In this document: piece after piece, positions 19,150 through 31,035 of the stretch
Layout of the letters: every line of letters begins with the position of its first letter
Numbering within the stretch: the first letter of the stretch is position 1
Assembly: GCA_947646735.1 (NCBI GenBank)
Contig: CANTFK010000164.1
Location: 1 to 64,000, forward strand
Reading direction: 5' to 3'
DNA length: 64,000 nt
DNA from: Peronospora farinosa
Lineage: Eukaryota; Oomycota; Peronosporomycetes; Peronosporales; Peronosporaceae
Notes under the pieces: model-generated
Told to the model about the DNA's origin: nothing
Seen by the model: the letters and a program-made list of their open reading frames with translations, nothing else
Database searches by the model: none
Position numbers and translations under genes: made by a program

Positions 19150-20290
19150 ACCGATGTGGATATGTGATCTCTTCTCGATCAACATACCGTTTCAGACGAC
19201 TCACGTAAAATACGGGGTGCGTCTTCATATACGGTGGGAAAGTGAGCCTATAATTTAGGTCTCCAACTTCTTCAACCACTGTAAAGGGTCCAATGAACCG
19301 GGGTAGCTTAGTAGTACCACCAGGTAGTACAGAAATTGCATGTTTAGGTAGGGTAGCAGTACTTAATAGCACTTTGTCCCCACACTAAAGTGTTCATTGT
19401 TTTTGCGACCATGCTGGTCTGCATATTGTTTTTGCTTGTCTTGTGCGCTTGCCATCGCGTCACGGACTTTACGTGTGATGGCTTATCGCTCATCCACAAA
19501 GCGCTGAGCTTCGCTCACGCTTTTAGCATCCAGCTCGCCGATGACGCCTCCAAGAGGTCGTTCATGGGTCGACGCTGTTGATAACACTCTAGTGTCATCG
19601 TCAAGAGCATTGGCATTTCTTGCAGTGCCTCCTCTGTGACACCTATAGGTGTCGTGAACACTGCTAAATTAGCAGTGTCACTAGGCAACCTTGGCCCTTT
19701 TTGGCGTTTGCACCGAGCGAAGTGAGGGGCCCTCCCCCACTAAGACTCGGGCTGCGTACAAACGAGACTGGCGTTCAAGGATGACGCAGTCCGTTAATGT
19801 AAAACGGTGTTTTACCCGTACTGGCGTGAACACTGTTATTAATAGCGAACTCCACGAATGGCAATTTCTTGCTCCATTCTTCAGGAGTCGCTACTGTACG
19901 CAATACATACGCTACACTCGATTGGCACGTTCTGTTTGGCCATCGGTCTGGGGATGATCAGCGGTTGACATGTGGAGCTTGCTACCCAGCAACTCGAACA
20001 CGTGTCGCCAAAAACCCGACGTAAAACTCGGATCCCGGTCCGATACTATGGACTCGGGCATCCCGTGTAGTCGATACACATGCTCCAGGAACAAGAGGGC
20101 AGCCTCTTTTCCTGAGATCTTGATGCTACATGTGCCAAATGCACCATCTTGCTCATTCTGTCTACAACGACGACGAGCCCCGTCCTGCCTTCATGGTCAG
20201 GCGGTAAGCCAAACATGAAGTCCAAACTGACCGAAATCCAACAATTCGTTGGTATCGGCAGTGACTTCAGTTGTGCACTTTTCGAAGGTG
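18572..20290 (-). pseudogene. Family D5 integrase and chromodomain
   Basis: On the minus strand, integrase core motifs are present (SLDFMFGLPPD, IVSDRDPSF, TDGQTERANRV), with several shifts. From 19372 an open frame covers the integrase C-terminal module (PRFIGPFTVVEEV, FYVSRLKRYVD), a linker and the chromodomain (LQILVQWKGYPTSFDSWEP), ending at 18572. It is truncated at 20290, just after the zinc module (cf. D3 at 57460). Confidence 0.8.
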
Positions 20291-20680
20291 TAGTACAATC
20301 CTCCGGTCTTAATGGAAGACTAGGAAGGTGGGCTGCATTGTTATCGACTTGGACATTGGAGATTAAGAAATGCGAGAAAGGAGAGGACGAAATACTTGGA
20401 GCTTTGGCGGCAATTATAACGCCCCGTGAAGAAGTCGATGAGGTACTAATCGCGATCGTCCCCCTAATACAGCCAAGAAGGCCTATAAGTGTGCCGGCTC
20501 CTACGGTGGGAAAAAATGAATGTATCATGGTCGTCAGTTTCGATGGATCGGCACGAGTAAAACGTAAAGGTGGAGCTTATAGTGCTTTTGTGTGCCAATT
20601 ACCAGAGTGGACAATTTTGGAGGCAATGTCTAAATATTTAACGGATCTAACTGTGAATGAAGCAGAATATTATATCTGCC
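20291..20680 (+). mobile_element. Stray family A-type pol piece: RNase H end and second RNase H start
   Basis: The frame reads LGRWAALLSTWTLEIKKCEKG and EDEILGALAAIITPREEVDE, then VVSFDGSARVKRKGGAYSA and LTVNEAEY. The last two motifs match the first half of the added plant/archaeal-type RNase H seen in some oomycete Ty3 elements (Asp in FDGSAR, Glu in NEAEY). Family A at 28760-28990 holds the second half (VVICGDLNLVLRQMRGEI) and lacks this part. It sits between family D5 (minus) and D6 (plus). Confidence 0.65.
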
Positions 20681-22465
20681 GAGGAGATAGTAATTTCTCG
20701 GATATGACGTGGGATCTGTTCCTGTCCGGACTAAAGGAAGGTAAGATCCACGAGATAGTCGCACCAGTTCCAGAAGAGAACGTGGTGGACTGTTGCTCTT
20801 CATCCACAATGGATGAGAGCGTCTTGGAGACCGACAAAAAGAAACGGTTCGATGCTCAAGTCTGGGATGCCTTGAAGGACAGCCCGTTCTATGATGTTCT
20901 GTGGAAACACCGTGATGTGTTTCCAGCAGAAGTGTCTAGCCGCCTACCGGCCGATAGGGGCATCAGGCACAAGATTGACCTGGAGCCTGGCACCAAGTAT
21001 TGCGTGACCAGGCAATGGCCGTTGCCGAAGGAACAAGTCGATTACATCGATGAGTTCTTCGACAAGCGAGCTAAGGCGGGACATGTACGTGAGAGCAAGT
21101 CGACTCACTGCAGCCCGAACTTCTGTGTGCGTAAAGCAACAGGTGGATGGCGCGTGGCTCATGCTTATAATAAGCTGAACACGACCATAATTCCGGCTCA
21201 AACGCCGATCCCGCGGAAAGATGTATTGTTGAATTCCATGGGAAAGTCAACAATCTTTTCCGCGTTGGATCTGAAGGTTGGCTACTATCAAGTTCTCGTG
21301 AAGATACTGATGTAGCCAAAACGACAGTAAGCACCCCAAGCGATATGCTGTGGGAGTGGCTTGCTATACCACAAGGGTTGAAAAATGATCCGGCAACATT
21401 CAACCGAGTGGTGACTCAAGTGATGCGTCAGCACCGTGCCTACGCACCCCATTACTTTGACAATTTATTCGTGCATAGTAGGGCGGAGGACGGTCTGAGC
21501 GCGATAGATTCGCACAAGCTTCATTTAGACGCTGTGTTGCAGACTCTGGGTGACGCCCAATTATACGTGAACTTGCACAAGTGCGTAAAAGGGGTCCCCG
21601 AGATACCTGTACTGGGCTGCATCGTAGGTGCACACGGTGTACGAGCAGACCCAGAAAAGTTTAAGGCTATCAAGAAATGGCCAGTCCCACGACACGCGAA
21701 GGATCTGCGCCAATTCCTTGGGATCGCTAATTACTAGCATAAGTACAGCAAGAATTATGCGGAGCAGACCAAGCCATTGTCTGAACTTTAAAAAAAGGAT
21801 ACAGAATGGACTTGGTCGAAGGAACAAGAAGATGCGTTCACATCAGTGAAGAAATCTCTTGTAGAGGCACAGGTCTTGGCATTGCCAGACGCGGATAAGC
21901 CCTTTAGCGTCGTCTGCGATGCAAGCAATTTTGCCATCGGCAGCGCGCTCATGCAGAAGGATGACAACGGCGTTGACCGTGTCATTTCTTATCAGTCTCG
22001 GCTTTTAAAAGCTGCCGAGCTGAATTACCCTGTGCATGACAAGGAGCTACTTTCAATGAAGTATGCCCTTGTGAAGTTTCGGGTGCACCTCTTGGGCACC
22101 GAACCTTGTGTGGTTTATACGGATCACGCATCACTGCGGACCGCTATCAATTCACCGCACCTCTCGCCGAAAATGGCGAGACGGCTAACATTCTTCTCTG
22201 AATTTAATTTTAAAGTTGAATATAAGCCGGGTAAGTCGAATGTCTTGGCTGACGCGTTGTCGCGCAGACTAGACTTCGAGGCAAGACACCAGGATAGTGT
22301 GTCTCGTGCGAAAGCACAAGGTAAGTCGTCAACATTGGCAGCCATGAGGGCCTACCATGTGACGAGCTCAATGGCCTCCGATATCAAGGAGTGTACCACT
22401 CAGGACGAACATTGTCGCCTGCTGTTGGATCATTTTGGTGGACGAAAGGTTACCCTTCCGTCGCA
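20681..22465 (+). pseudogene. Family D6 RT and RNase H fragment
   Basis: The plus strand reads FSDMTWDLFLSGLKEGKIH, RHKIDLEPGTKYCVTRQWPLP, WEWLAIPQGLKNDPATFNRV, then YFDN where the catalytic YFDD should be (about 21460). RNase H follows (VVCDASNFAIGSALMQ, YPVHDKELLSMKYALVKF, TDHASLRTAI, KPGKSNVLADALSRR). Stops at 21313-21315, 21735-21737 and 21789-21791 break it; the last (SEL then TAA) is shared with D3. It is cut at 22465 by the family A LTR. Confidence 0.85.
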
Positions 22466-23271
22466 TGTACCATCTCTCATGACCTGAGAAACGGTGAAGA
22501 GTACAAGTCGTGATCCGGCGGACCGCGATCCGATACTAAGTATTAGTACCGCGATCCGATATTAAGATGTTTTTAGATCCAAGCGAGGTAGCGATTCAGA
22601 TCGCGGCGATATTGGAGTGGACCACGTTACAAGATCTGATTTTTCCTAAAGGGTGATACGTGGCAATAGATCCTGAGATACAGATAGTCAAGATCATAGG
22701 GGTTGGTATTTGATTGGTTAACATTAAACATAGTTCAATTTGCTTCTAAGTACACGTGTCGACTTCTCTTCCGGGCTGGATTCTTTGGCCTCCCGACGTC
22801 TCAAGGAAGTCTACATACTACGCAAGTCATATCCCTGGATTGTTTGGCCAGGGATTGCAAGAATTTTCAACAAAACAAATCAAGCTGCGATTGGACGCAG
22901 AGGACTAAGAAGTCCAGATACAAGATCGCGAGACGGCTCAAGTGGTCAGAAGGCAAGCGGATCAAGTATCTACATTTTTGGACAAGGCGATCTCAAGGGA
23001 GATCAGGGCGACTCAAATAGAGCACCCCAAGAACAACTGCGATCGTGTGAGGAATTCCACGCGATCGCCCCCCCCACCTATCCCTAACACAATCAAGTTC
23101 AACATCGACTCAAGTCTACCGAGAAGAGAGCAACCCGCCCTACCGACGGGTACACAAGGTGAGGAAGGAAAGTTACACGGATACGGGGTACCCCCTCCGT
23201 TAGTCGGTCGTCCGGGCGCCAGTGGAGAGTTGGAATCGCTTCAGCAATTTTGCGAATCCCACTCCACCACA
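22466..23271 (+). repeat. Family A 5' LTR, upstream part uncertain
   Basis: From about 22600 to 23271 it matches the 3' LTR, ending CCCACTCCACCACA. The first ~130 bp differ from the 3' LTR start and lack its 18-bp repeats, so the 5' end is either diverged or truncated at the junction with family D6 (22465/22466). Confidence 0.7.
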
Positions 23272-23272
23272 A

Positions 23273-23290
23273 TGGTGCGCGTGCCCGGAT
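23273..23290 (+). other. Family A primer-binding site
   Basis: TGGTGCGCGTGCCCGGAT follows the LTR by one base. The identical site follows the LTR at 34424, and family B has it at 39114-39131 on the minus strand. Confidence 0.7.
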
Positions 23291-23443
23291 CTTCTGGTGA
23301 CTCGGGATTTCACCGTGAGTCCCTGAGAGAAGATGTAAAGGTCAAAATTGAACCTGGGATTGAAGCGTCAGCGGCAAAGGGATCACCGCAGACGTGTGAA
23401 GAAAAAAGATCCCCGGATCATCAGCGTTTTGGGAGGGGCGCAG

Positions 23444-24073
23444 ATGAGCAGAAAAAAAGAGGAAGATCGATCACTCGATCTGGAAGAAAAACCTCTATCC
23501 CCTCCCCAGGTCCTTTCGAGGACCCCTGCGGATCGCGTTGCAAAACGCGATCCGCTGGATGAAAATCCTACGGTTAAAACCGAAGGAAATTTATCCAAAA
23601 CCACTCCGAATTCGAAGAAGAAGAAGAAGAATTCGAAGCCATCTCGAGTGAAGATGAAGGCGCCTGAGTCGGATCATGATGATATCGACGTGAAGCCAGC
23701 GCATGAGGAAGACAAGGCGAAAGGATGGCAACTGGATCAGCTGGAATGGTGTTTTCATTGGAAGGCGCTTAAAGATCTGTTGTCAAGCGATCCCGTTCTA
23801 AAGATTTTGAAACCGAAGTTGATTGGATCGCTACGAGGACCAATTTCAGCTCCCATTCCGACACCGAACCAGTTGGAAGCGATCCGTCGGCTTATGGAGT
23901 TGCTCCAGAACGCTGGATTCACCGCTGGAGCTTTTGACGCGCAGGTGCTGTTGGAATGCGATCATGATCGAGTGATCCAAGCAGGGCGATCTCTTTTTTC
24001 GAAGCAAGTTCTGCTGATTGGGGAACGCGATCCGGTGGATCAGACGATCCAGCCGATTGCAGATATTTCATAA
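23444..24073 (+). pseudogene. Family A gag, matrix-like first part
   Basis: It starts ATG at 23444 (MSRKKEEDRS). A highly charged region with KKKKK is followed by a helical domain (FHWKALKDLLSSDPVLKIL, AIRRLMELLQNAGF) homologous to family B at about 38430-38640. The frame ends with a stop at 24071-24073, before the capsid part. An upstream in-frame extension to 23348 lacks an ATG. Confidence 0.7.
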
Positions 24074-24149
24074 GGATATCATACTGGATTGTCACAATAT
24101 ATGTCAGCAGAATCCGAAGGGAGTCAGATGACTCGATTAATATGCATCG

Positions 24150-25053
24150 AATGTCACTTGGACCGGCTGGTGCAGCACTCGTTCGCTAACGACTTGTGCC
24201 GACCAAGGCCGAAGTACGTCGGCGTTCTTTTGCGATCAAGCCCCAGATGATGAAAAAATGTCTAGTATTTGGTGATTTACTCACGGGGCCGGCACGAAAT
24301 TGGTATAGCCAGTTAAGTCGATACACTCGGAACTCATGGAAGTCGTTGCTGGAAACCTTCATGATCCAGTATTGTAGATATAGTATGTCTGTCGGGAGAA
24401 AATACTATCATGCGAAGAAGCGGTCCGATGAAACGCCATTGAAATATTTGTATCGGCTGAATGTAGCCGCGATCCGAGCAAAAATTCCCATTCGGGAGGG
24501 ATCACCCTCGATTCGCCGAGAACATGTGGAACATTTCAGTGGTACACTGGATGATCGCGATCTGGCTAAGCAGTTGACGTTGTTACGCCTTGGAGACGCC
24601 GATGATATGGAAGAAACTCTGCGAACATATCAACGCATGGAGGGAAGACAGTATCCGAGTGCAATGGGATCGAGAAAATTTCGTCAGCGATCTGCGTCGG
24701 CATCCACTCCGGCACCCTCGAAACCAACTCGTGCTGTGAGAGCGATTCGTCTGGAAGGCAGTAGCAGTGAGTCAGACTCGGATATTAGTGGATCAGACGC
24801 CGAAATAGATCGACGCAACTTATGTGTGGCCACAGTACCAGATCGCGTGAAGAAATATAGTGATCAACGCGCGGGATCAGACCATTTGGATCAAGATCGC
24901 GGTCCAGATCGCGTGGTGAATCAGAAGGCTTGTACTCATTGTGGGTCGAAGAAACACGATGATCGTGGATGCTGGAAAAGACTAACGTGTCAGAAGTGTG
25001 GTCGTAAGGGACATCCTTCGGACAACCTGTACTGCCTGCGGAGATATCCATGA
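24150..25053 (+). pseudogene. Family A gag, capsid and nucleocapsid
   Basis: The frame is open from about 24196. The capsid core reads FGDLLTGPARNWYSQLSRY and RSDETPLKYLYRLNVAAIR; an acidic Ser-rich spacer follows, then two zinc-knuckle-like motifs (CTHCGSKKHDDRGC and CQKCGRKGHPSDNLYC). The next block reaches GYWKYHTRGKWFKQAK (about 25390-25430), the approach to protease, with further stops. Confidence 0.8.
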
Positions 25054-25487
25054 GCATGGAAAATGTCGAATGGAAGAATTCTACAACATGATACGCAAGT
25101 GGAATGTTCCAACCAAGCATGCTGGAATGCTTCCGCCGAAGGCTGAAGAAATGTTAAACTAGGATGCTCGCCAGGTTGGAATCTGGTACGAGCCGAGCGT
25201 TCTAGGCTCTGCATTTATGCATTTGTGGAAAGAAGATCGACAGATCAGGGCGTTAACACTCAGATCGCCCCGAATAATACATGTGAAGATTCAAAATTTC
25301 TGCGTTCATTATCAAGCGTCGTAAGAGTTGATAAATATGCCCGATCGCCAGCCAAAAAGAGCTCGACTTAGCACCAGGTAAATCACGGGATATTGGAAAT
25401 ATCATACCCGAGGAAAATGGTTCAAGCAAGCAAAGACAACGGGCAAGATCAACAATGAAAAGGCGACTGTGTTGTTTGATTCTGAAG

Positions 25488-26091
25488 ATCCCCAAACTGA
25501 TGGCCAAACAGAACGTGCCAATCGAGTGTAGCGTATGTATTGCGTACAGTAGCGACTCCTGAAGAATGGAGCAAGAAATTGCCATTCGTGGAGTTCGCTA
25601 TTAATAACAGTGTTCACGCCAGTACGGGTAAAACACCGTTTTACATTAACGGACTGCGTCATCCTTGAACGCCAGTCTCGTTTGTACGCAGCCCGAGTCT
25701 TAGTGGGGGAGGGCCCCTCACTTCGCTCGGTGCAAACGCCAAAAAGGGCCAAGGTTGCCTAGTGACACTGCTAATTTAGCAGTGTTCACGACACCTATAG
25801 GTGTCACAGAGGAGGCACTGCAAGAAATGCCAGTGCTCTTGACGATGACACTAGAGTGTTATCAACAGCGTCGACCCATGAACGACCTCTTGGAGGCGTC
25901 ATCGGCGAGCTGAATGCTAAAAGCGTGAGCGAAGCTCAGCGCTTTGTGGATGAGCGATAAGCCATCACACGTAAAGTCCGTGACGCGATGGCAAGCACAC
26001 AGGACAAGCAAAAACAATATGCTTACCAGCATGGTCACAAAAACAATGAAAACTTTATTGTTAGGAACAAAGTGCTATTAAGTACTGCTAC
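25488..26091 (+). mobile_element. Family D integrase fragment lodged in family A protease
   Basis: This matches D3 from about 57787 to 58390 (TDGQTERANRV onwards, then the linker to the integrase C-terminal module) and is in the same orientation as the host element. On the left, family A breaks off at ATVLFDS, that is inside the protease DSG triplet. Protease resumes at about 26350. No LTR is present, so this is not a normal retrotransposition product. Confidence 0.8.
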
Positions 26092-26345
26092 TGTGGCGAA
26101 GCCAAAGAGCCAATTTGGCAAAGTGTGATCGCATATTTTCGATTAAGTCCGAAATGGCCAATATTGATGAATCGCAATCCAGCAGAAGAATTTTCGAGTT
26201 GATGGCAAATGGGATGGAAAACAGTATATGGTGGAGTTCGCAGTTCAATGTGGAGTGAACTATGGCCTTGAAACTTTGCAATTGCGATTTTCGGTATTTT
26301 TTGATGGTGATCTGCGTGAACGCGATTGCTAACAAGGAGGATTGG
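26092..26345. other. Unassigned 254-bp stretch inside family A protease
   Basis: It lies between the family D fragment and the resumption of protease. It contains GATCGC-type words like the rest of family A, and one plus-strand reading gives VEFAVQCGVNYGLETLQL. That might derive from the family A RNase H region, but I cannot place it. I see no intact gene. Confidence 0.4.
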
Positions 26346-27002
26346 TAAGTCCAAAATCTCGATCGTCGACACTACTTTGCGCGTAAGTTAGGATGTGTCA
26401 TTGACGAGAATCAGAGGCAAGAATGTGTTGGGATTGGTGAGAACACATACATGACGGACGGTCGTACAAGAATCAAGATCACGCTGAATGGATCGCTAGT
26501 CTATTATTTCGATGCTTGGGTAGGAGATCATGTAGGTCAAGGCGCGATCCTAGGAATGGATTTCATGGTCCCAGCTGGAATACGCCTGGATTTAGCCGAT
26601 GGAACACTTTGTTTGCCTGATGAGGTCAGGATACTTCTGAATGGACGAAGACCCCCTTACCGGGCGACCATACAAGCGATCACAATTCCAGATCAATATG
26701 TGGTGATTCCCGTGGGCAAATCGACCGAAGTGAAGATCGGAGTTAGTCCTCCTAAAGCCAAGATCTGGGTGAGGCGCGATCCGAAGTGGGTACCTACAGT
26801 AACTACGGGACCAGGTCAGATCAAGTATCTACAGCTGACTAATTTCGGCGATCAAGAAGTGACTTTAAGTCATGGATCGCCATTAGGTTGGTGGATGGTT
26901 GCTGATATGATACCTCGGTCCCCAGGATATGTCTCGGTGGGATCGCGTCGGTATAACGAATGGCAGACATTAGCGTTCGAAGCGACAACGGATCGGGAAT
27001 AA
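26346..27002 (+). pseudogene. Family A protease, 3' part
   Basis: After the interruption the frame reads QECVGIGENTYMTDGRTRIKI, then GAILGMDFMVPAGIRLDLAD, the conserved second half of the aspartic protease, and PGYVSVGSRRYNEWQTLAFE. The catalytic DSG is lost to the insertion at 25488. The homologous intact stretch in family B is 35389-36193. Confidence 0.75.
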
Positions 27003-27349
27003 AAACCACCGGAAGAATATACTGGATCGCTAGTGGATACCCTACGCCCAAGAGTATCTTAACACGTTCAAAGAAGGAAGCATAGAAAAGACCACGGAAA
27101 CAGTGAAACCCACGTCACGATCCAATGATGAACGTAGTAGAATAAGTGGCTTCGATGATGAAATTGTAGAAGATAAGAGGATCAAGGATGAACATCAACA
27201 ATCAGCACGTTCGCCGTTTATGATTATTGTGATCAAAGGGACGCCAGAAGTAGATCAAGTAAAGGATGCGCCACTCAAGGAAGCTCGCACCAACGAGGGC
27301 CTCGATTCAGAATTTATTGATCACTATATGAATTTTGTTAATCGTGATT

Positions 27350-27730
27350 ATGGAGATCGCGATCCGAAAATTATAGATCGCGATCCAGCATCGTTGATAG
27401 TGTAGATCGCGATCCCGCAATTATTGAAAGTGTTTCTGTGGATCGCGATCCTGCAAGTATTGATGGTGTAAATCGCGACCCAGCAATTATGGAAAGTATT
27501 TCTGTGGATCGCGATCCTGCGATTATTGATGGTGTAAATCGCGATCTAACAATTATTGAAAGTATTTTTGTGGATCGCGATCCTGCGATTATTGATGTTG
27601 TGGATCGCGATCTAGCAATTCTCGATTGTGATTCTGGGATCGTGATCTGGCAATTATTGAGTTTAATTCTGTGGGTCGCGATCCGGCAATTATCGATGTG
27701 TGTGGATCGCGATCCAGCAATAGAGAATCG
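27350..27730 (+). repeat. GATCGCGATCC-bearing coding repeats in the family A protease-RT linker
   Basis: About eleven copies of a GATCGCGATC-type word, spaced ~25-60 bp, encode repeats of VDRDPAIID followed by IESI or GVNRDL. The palindromic core can be read on both strands. It lies between protease and RT, as do the unrelated peptide repeats of families D and E. Confidence 0.85.
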
Positions 27731-28990
27731 CGATCTACAATCCCGAAAGATGTACATTGAGTCCGATGTGGAAAACGAGGGGGAATTATCTACGAAAAGT
27801 GACGAGGTGATGCTGGACATTCCAACATACTATCATGAAAGTGGCGAGTTGTATGCCGAAGACGTAGATCAACACATGGTAGTTTTGCCAGAAATTGGTT
27901 CATCTACAGCCGAAGTCACAATTGATGATATACAAGTGGGCGATCCGGGAGTTCTTCTAACTGAAGACCAAGAAGGATTACGACAACTGATTTGGAAGAG
28001 TCTTCATTTGCTTATTGGCAAAGGAAATGCCTTACCTCCAGCAGCACGTAGAGCTGTATGTGATATAGATATTGGTGGAGCACATCCGATCGCACAACGA
28101 TTACGACCAGTCGCGCCTAAATTTCGTGAGAAGTTAGCTGACCTAATCAAGGGATTATTATCAGCTAAAATCATTCGACCATCGACTTCACCATGGGCCT
28201 CGCCAATTTTTGTGATCATTAAGAAGAACGGTGTCGACATCCGTTTGTGTATCGACTATCGACGGGTGAACCAACTGACGAGACTAATGGTTTATCCCAT
28301 GCCTTTGATAAGCGAACTGCTACAAGACATGGACAAGGCGATGTGGTATTGCTCTCTGGACATGGCGGCGGTTTTGGGTCGTGGAAATGACGGAGCGGGT
28401 AAGAATGATTTCGGCTTTTATTACACCGTCGGGTTTGTTTGAATGGTTGCGGATGCCGTTTGGACTAAAAAACGATCCACAGATTTATCAGCGACTTATA
28501 GACAATGCGTTGTATGGCTATCTCAAAATCGGCAAGAGTACAACTACGATCGGTGCAGAATAAACAGATTCGAGATTCCCAAATGCTGGATCGCCAAGAT
28601 TGATTGACGTGTTTTCGGAGGGAGAACCGGATACCAGCCAGATTCCTTCTGTGCTTGGTAGAAGATCATATATCGATGAGATACTGATTTTAGCTACGTC
28701 GTAAACTTCCTTATATGATAAGGTGAAACGATTGCTAGAGGCATGCAATGAATATAATCTTTCGATAAGCCATGGCATGTTAGTGGGTTTTGAATTACTC
28801 GCAAACCCGAACAGGGGACGAGTCGTAATTTGTGGAGACCTGAATTTGGTGTTACGACAAATGCGTGGTGAGATTAAATTAAAGCACCAGGTCTACAATT
28901 TTTGCGACATAAAGCGTTGGAGAAATTGCGGTTGTGGCCTGCTCATGAGTTTCTACATATGAAACTCAATTGGAATCAGAGCGCGGATTG
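27731..28990 (+). pseudogene. Family A reverse transcriptase, joined to half of a second RNase H
   Basis: The frame from 27438 continues through PSTSPWASPIFVIIKKNGVDI and RLCIDYRRVNQLTRLMVYPMP, then shifts near 28370 to WLRMPFGLKNDPQIYQRLID. The catalytic motif reads YIDE (about 28670) where YIDD is expected. After KRLLEACNEYNLSIS it jumps to VVICGDLNLVLRQMRGEI, the second half of the added RNase H, ending near NQSADWLASIALQRE. RT thumb, the classical RNase H and the start of the added one are deleted. Confidence 0.75.
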
Positions 28991-30826
28991 ATTGGCTAGT
29001 ATCGCATTGCAACGAGAAGAGGAGGCGAGTGTGACTACGGATGAGGATCGTCGAGATTTAATCACGCTTAATCGGTTAAATGAATTGCTAAAGCCTCAAG
29101 AAACCAAGTCAGTGGTTAAAGTAGCGGCGATCGCTCGATCACCACGAACAAAACGTCAACAACCACAGACTTTGCAGGAAGAAATGGTGCAGCAGATGAG
29201 AAGTGATCGCATACAGCGTGCCCAAGACGAAGAATGTTGGATCGCTAATTCTTAAGACATATTTGGTCGGTGACATCTCGACATTGAAGGTCGAGGAAGC
29301 GAAATCATGTGCCAAGATGGCTGATGATTATGAAGTGGACGAAGATAATTTGTTACATTTGTGCCCTGGAACCACAACGAAATCCGAAGATCGGGACGAA
29401 ATCGCTCGTCTGGTGGTACCCGAAAATCTGCAGGAAGATTTTCTGCATCACTATCATTCTAGTTTGAAAGGGGGTCACCAGGGAATTGGGTGAACCTACC
29501 AGCGAGTTATAGCGCATTTTTACTGTAGAAGTCTATACCAAGTGTACAGCGCTATGTGAATCCGTGCACAAATTGTGAGACTGGAAATGGTCGTCCCGTG
29601 ATTGATTGAGAATCACCGGGGAATCTACAGTCTACCTATCCTTTTCAAATAATCGCCATGGATCACATACCATCTCTGCCTAAATCATTCAAAGGAAATA
29701 CCAAGTTACTTATCTGGGTGGATTTATTTTCTGGCTACGTGATCGCCAAAGCAAGTTTGTCGCGAACAGCCCAAACTATCGCTGAAAATTATGAAGAGTG
29801 TGTTTTCCGTCGTTTTGGTGTTAGTGAAGCAATACGTCATGACCGAGAGCCCGGGTTTATGTCGGATTTTTTTCGTGCGTTTAACCGAATTATTGGACAG
29901 AAGCAAAGGGCAACGATGGCATATCGCCCTCAAGCGAATGGTACTGCGGAACGTATGGTGCAAACTCTGACTCGTGCATTAAAGATGTATGTCTCTGACG
30001 TTAATCAACAAGACTGGGATGAGTATGCCGAACGTCTAACTTTCGCGATCAATACCGCCAAGATCGGGTGCGCGGCGAAACGCCGTTTTTCTTGATTCAT
30101 GGTTGGGACCCGAGATCTACGTTGGAAGCCACATTACCATTAGGGAGTACTAGGCGTCGGGATCGCGATCCACGTAGGTGGCGATATCATGTGCAGCGGC
30201 ATTATCAGCAGGCGAGAGAAGCAGTAAATGAGAGACTCAGGACTGCGATCCAAACACGTGCTGATCGCCACAATGAAAATCTCAAGCCTCACGAAAATGA
30301 ACCAGGGGTGCAAGTCTGGTTATATTTGGATCGTGTGAAAGAAGGGCACGCTCGAAAGCTAGCACATATGTGGCATGGACCTTTTCGAGTAAAAGAAATG
30401 TGTGGAGATCACGCTGTCCGCCTGGAGATTGCTGGTACGCCATATCGATTATTTCCCGTCGTACATATATCTAAGTTGAAGAGAATAAAAACGTTCCCCG
30501 ATCGTCCAAAAAATTTGCTGACGATCGAAGAAGAATATCGATTCGATTTTGATAAAGCACTTTTGCCGGAAGATAGTTTTGAAGGTAATCTGGGAGACGA
30601 TGAATTCGAAGTGGAAAAGATTGTGATTGTACGATCTGATAGAAAGAAACGTTTTGGACGAGTACATAGATAGTTTAAAGTCTACTGGAAAGGTCATGCT
30701 AAACCATCCTGGGTGGATGAAGCCGACTTAAATTGTGGTGCCCTATTGCGAGATTTTGAACGTGGCGAGATTAGCCGGAATCGTTTTGAAGTGATGCAAT
30801 CACATGAAGAGGGATCTGGTGGCTAA
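28991..30826 (+). pseudogene. Family A integrase and chromodomain
   Basis: A linker (28992-29255) precedes the zinc module (HHYHSSLKGGHQGIG; C-terminal Cys pair near 29560). The core (29658-30095) has Asp in LLIWVDLFSGYV, Asp in IRHDREPGF and Glu in ANGTAERMVQ. The C-terminal module (LYLDRVKEGHARKLAHMW) and chromodomain follow (FKVYWKGHAKPSWVDEADL). Stops at 29491-29493 and 30671-30673 and a shift near 30080 break the frame. Confidence 0.85.
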
Positions 30827-31035
30827 CGGAGATCGAGTGTTGGGAATGGTATGATATGCAAGAAGGTTGCATATGGTGGTGAAAAGGAAATTTGTGTATT
30901 ATGAGTATGGCGATCGAAGGTCTGGGAGACTGGATCGCGGCTGAGGAAGCCTAACAAAGAAGACCATTTTAACGAAAAGGAGAAACAAAATGAAATTGTA
31001 TTGAACGGTCAAGAAGTGTTATCGGATCATGAATA

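Larger units (their letters stand above)
14961..20290 (-). mobile_element. Family D, two partial minus-strand copies sharing one LTR (D1, D5)
   Basis: To the left of the LTR at 17059-17600 lie gag and protease of one copy (D1, cut at 14961 by the family C LTR). To its right lie the antisense gene and the integrase/chromodomain of another (D5, cut at 20290). The LTR therefore serves as 5' LTR for one side and 3' LTR for the other. The same arrangement recurs at 60136-60736 and at 33363-34424. Confidence 0.8.

Noticed and set aside
20149..21315. 388-codon plus-strand frame as a new fusion gene
   Set aside because: It joins antisense D5 sequence, a family A pol piece and family D6 RT; the first ~45 codons are antisense to integrase and the junctions look like rearrangement.
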